The notes under the pieces are model-generated. The model searched no databases, was not told the origin of the DNA, and worked only from the letters and a program-made list of their open reading frames with translations. Of a stretch of DNA of 7,660 bases, positions 6,869 to 7,660 are shown piece by piece; position 1 is the first letter of the stretch; each line of letters starts with the position of its first letter. The DNA is taken from assembly GCA_050692985.1 (NCBI GenBank), contig JBOGVZ010000004.1:1-7660 (forward strand), in the 5' to 3' direction. The DNA is from JBOGVZ01 sp050692985 (GTDB lineage Bacteria; Actinomycetota; UBA4738; CALAEC01). A program made the position numbers and the translations under genes.

Positions 6869-7376
6869 GGAACAGCACGCTCCCTTCCAGCATCGCGGCC
6901 AGCTTCTTCCGACCCCTGTGCACCCTGGCCAGCACGGTCCCTCGCGGCGCGCCGGTGATCCGGGCCACCTCGGCGGCGGTGAACCCCGACAGATCCATGA
7001 GGGCGATGGCCACCCGCTGCTCCGGCGGCAATCGGGACAGCGCGTCGTGCACCAGCGATCGGCGGATCTCCCTCATTACCTGGTCCTCCACCGAGTCCGG
7101 GTCCGGCTGGAGGGGTTCGGCATCGGTTGGAATCTCTCGATTCCAGGCTCGGCGGAGCCGGCTTCGCCCCGCGTTCAGGCAGATCGTGGCCATCCACGGC
7201 TCCACCTTCCTCGGCCGTCGGCGCCCAACCCATGCTTCGAAAGCCCGGAGGTACGTCTCCTGCACAAGGTCTTCCGCATCATCGCGTCGGCCAGCCATCC
7301 GGCGGGCCAGGTTGTACACGAGGTCGAGGGCGGGCAGCGTTGCCGCCAGAAACTCCTCGTGAACTCTGGATGTCAC
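6855..7376 (-). CDS. ECF (group 4) RNA polymerase sigma factor
   Basis: A 173-residue sigma-70-like protein of the extracytoplasmic-function class, with region 2 and region 4 only. Region 2 has DAEDLVQETYLRAFEAW at 33-49 (core-polymerase and -10 recognition) and PWMATICLNAGRSRLRR at 60-76. After a linker at ~79-100, region 4 has LPPEQRVAIALMDLSGFTAAEVA (116-138) and the recognition helix GTVLARVHRGRKKL (146-159), which binds the -35 element. I chose GTG 7376 because GAGGAG lies 6 nt upstream and the protein then begins six residues before the conserved EEF. An in-frame ATG at 7397 (seven extra residues) is the main alternative, with a poorer site. It directs polymerase to a stress or envelope regulon. 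ECF genes often activate their own promoter, but no clear autoregulatory -35/-10 pair was found upstream. Confidence 0.94.
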   Translation of the reverse strand: MTSRVHEEFLAATLPALDLVYNLARRMAGRRDDAEDLVQETYLRAFEAWVGRRRPRKVEPWMATICLNAGRSRLRRAWNREIPTDAEPLQPDPDSVEDQVMREIRRSLVHDALSRLPPEQRVAIALMDLSGFTAAEVARITGAPRGTVLARVHRGRKKLAAMLEGSVLFREEA

Positions 7377-7568
7377 GAACCGCTCCTCATGCGCCATCCC
7401 ACGGACGCCTCGAGGGGCCCGACGATTGCACCCTCTGTGATCGCCAATGCCTCCCATTCCGACGCCGGCCGACCCTTCCCCCATCCGGCTTGAGTGCAAT
7501 CACCTGGCGCCCGGGTGCGTCCGTGGATATCGAGCCGACCTTACGCCCATCGACCAAGGAGGTGCCCG
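7377..7568. promoter_or_regulatory. Divergent promoter region between the sigma gene and the Tat-leader gene
   Basis: This non-coding stretch separates two genes transcribed away from each other, so promoters for both should lie here. A perfect 8-bp inverted repeat, GATTGCAC (7424-7431) and GTGCAATC (7494-7501), is separated by 62 nt. It could be a pair of operator half-sites or a coincidence. I could not identify a convincing -35/-10 pair or an ECF-type GGAAC element on either strand. If the longer ATG start at 7397 is used for the sigma factor, the region shortens by 21 nt. Confidence 0.4.
7556..7562 (+). promoter_or_regulatory. Strong ribosome binding site AAGGAGG
   Basis: AAGGAGG is a full match to the Shine-Dalgarno consensus and sits 6 nt before GTG 7569. 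It fixes the start of the Tat-leader gene. A nearer GTG (7562-7564) overlaps the site and is ruled out. Confidence 0.8.
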
Positions 7569-7660
7569 GTGGCACGACGCACCGTCCCCATCGAGCTCGA
7601 CCGCAGGGAGTTTCTCGGGTGGACGTGGCGGGGAGCGATCGGCCTCGGGGTCCTGGGGGC
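7569..7660 (+). CDS. N-terminus of a Tat-exported protein (3' end outside the window), possibly Rieske-type
   Basis: Thirty codons are visible from GTG 7569. The translation contains LDRREFLGW with the twin arginines at residues 12-13, matching the Tat consensus (S/T-R-R-x-F-L-K) apart from Asp at the first position. It is followed by a hydrophobic run (AIGLGVLG) that reads off the window. Proteins with such leaders are exported folded, usually with a cofactor. The RREFL plus tryptophan-containing hydrophobic segment resembles the N-terminal anchor of Rieske iron-sulfur proteins of quinol-cytochrome c reductases, but other Tat substrates look alike at this length, so identity is a guess. The gene diverges from the sigma operon, so it could share regulation with it. 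Confidence 0.72.
   Translation, partial: MARRTVPIELDRREFLGWTWRGAIGLGVLG

Noticed and set aside
6380..7493. Plus-strand open frames opposite the anti-sigma and sigma genes
   Set aside because: The minus-strand products carry diagnostic ZAS and sigma region 2/4 motifs. The + strand frames do not resemble proteins.
7398..7499. Longer sigma factor beginning at TTG 7499
   Set aside because: The extra Gly/Arg-rich residues do not match ECF N-termini, the start codon is rare, and better starts with ribosome sites exist downstream.

Overview
The window is dense, high-GC, protein-coding DNA with no RNA genes, insertion sequences or CRISPR repeats that I can see. Several starts are GTG, there is a lipoprotein with a clear lipobox, and a Tat-type leader at the right edge. 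The PLP-enzyme subtype and the overlapping sigma/anti-sigma pair are also familiar from actinobacteria. I therefore read it as chromosomal DNA of an actinobacterium-like (possibly uncultured) bacterium. That is inference, not proof.

Left part (1-2048, + strand): the 3' part of a PLP-dependent decarboxylase-family gene, followed closely by a zinc-free medium-chain dehydrogenase/quinone-oxidoreductase-like gene. They look like a two-gene unit. A 143-nt convergent gap with a tandem 12-mer and a small hairpin separates them from the next block.

Central and right part (3151 down to 2192 and 7376 down to 3265, all - strand). Reading in the direction of transcription, the order is: ECF sigma factor; its zinc-finger membrane anti-sigma factor (14-nt overlap); a 154-nt gap; a DUF3179 membrane-anchored protein with a CPLC motif; a TlpA-like thioredoxin lipoprotein 2 nt downstream; an orphan PhnD-like substrate-binding-fold protein; and an EamA/DMT 10-helix transporter. 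The sigma/anti-sigma pair may be a thiol- or envelope-responsive switch. The DUF3179-TlpA pair is probably an extracytoplasmic redox unit. The PhnD-like protein has three clustered cysteines, lacks a recognisable signal peptide and has no ABC partner genes in the window.

Right edge (7569-7660, + strand): the beginning of a divergent gene with an excellent ribosome binding site and a twin-arginine leader, cut by the window end. The 192-nt region between it and the sigma gene probably holds divergent promoters, and contains a perfect 8-bp inverted repeat.

The most interesting part is the stress-sigma / DUF3179 / TlpA / PhnD-like arrangement. Each family is known, but the combination and the function of DUF3179 are not obvious from the sequence.
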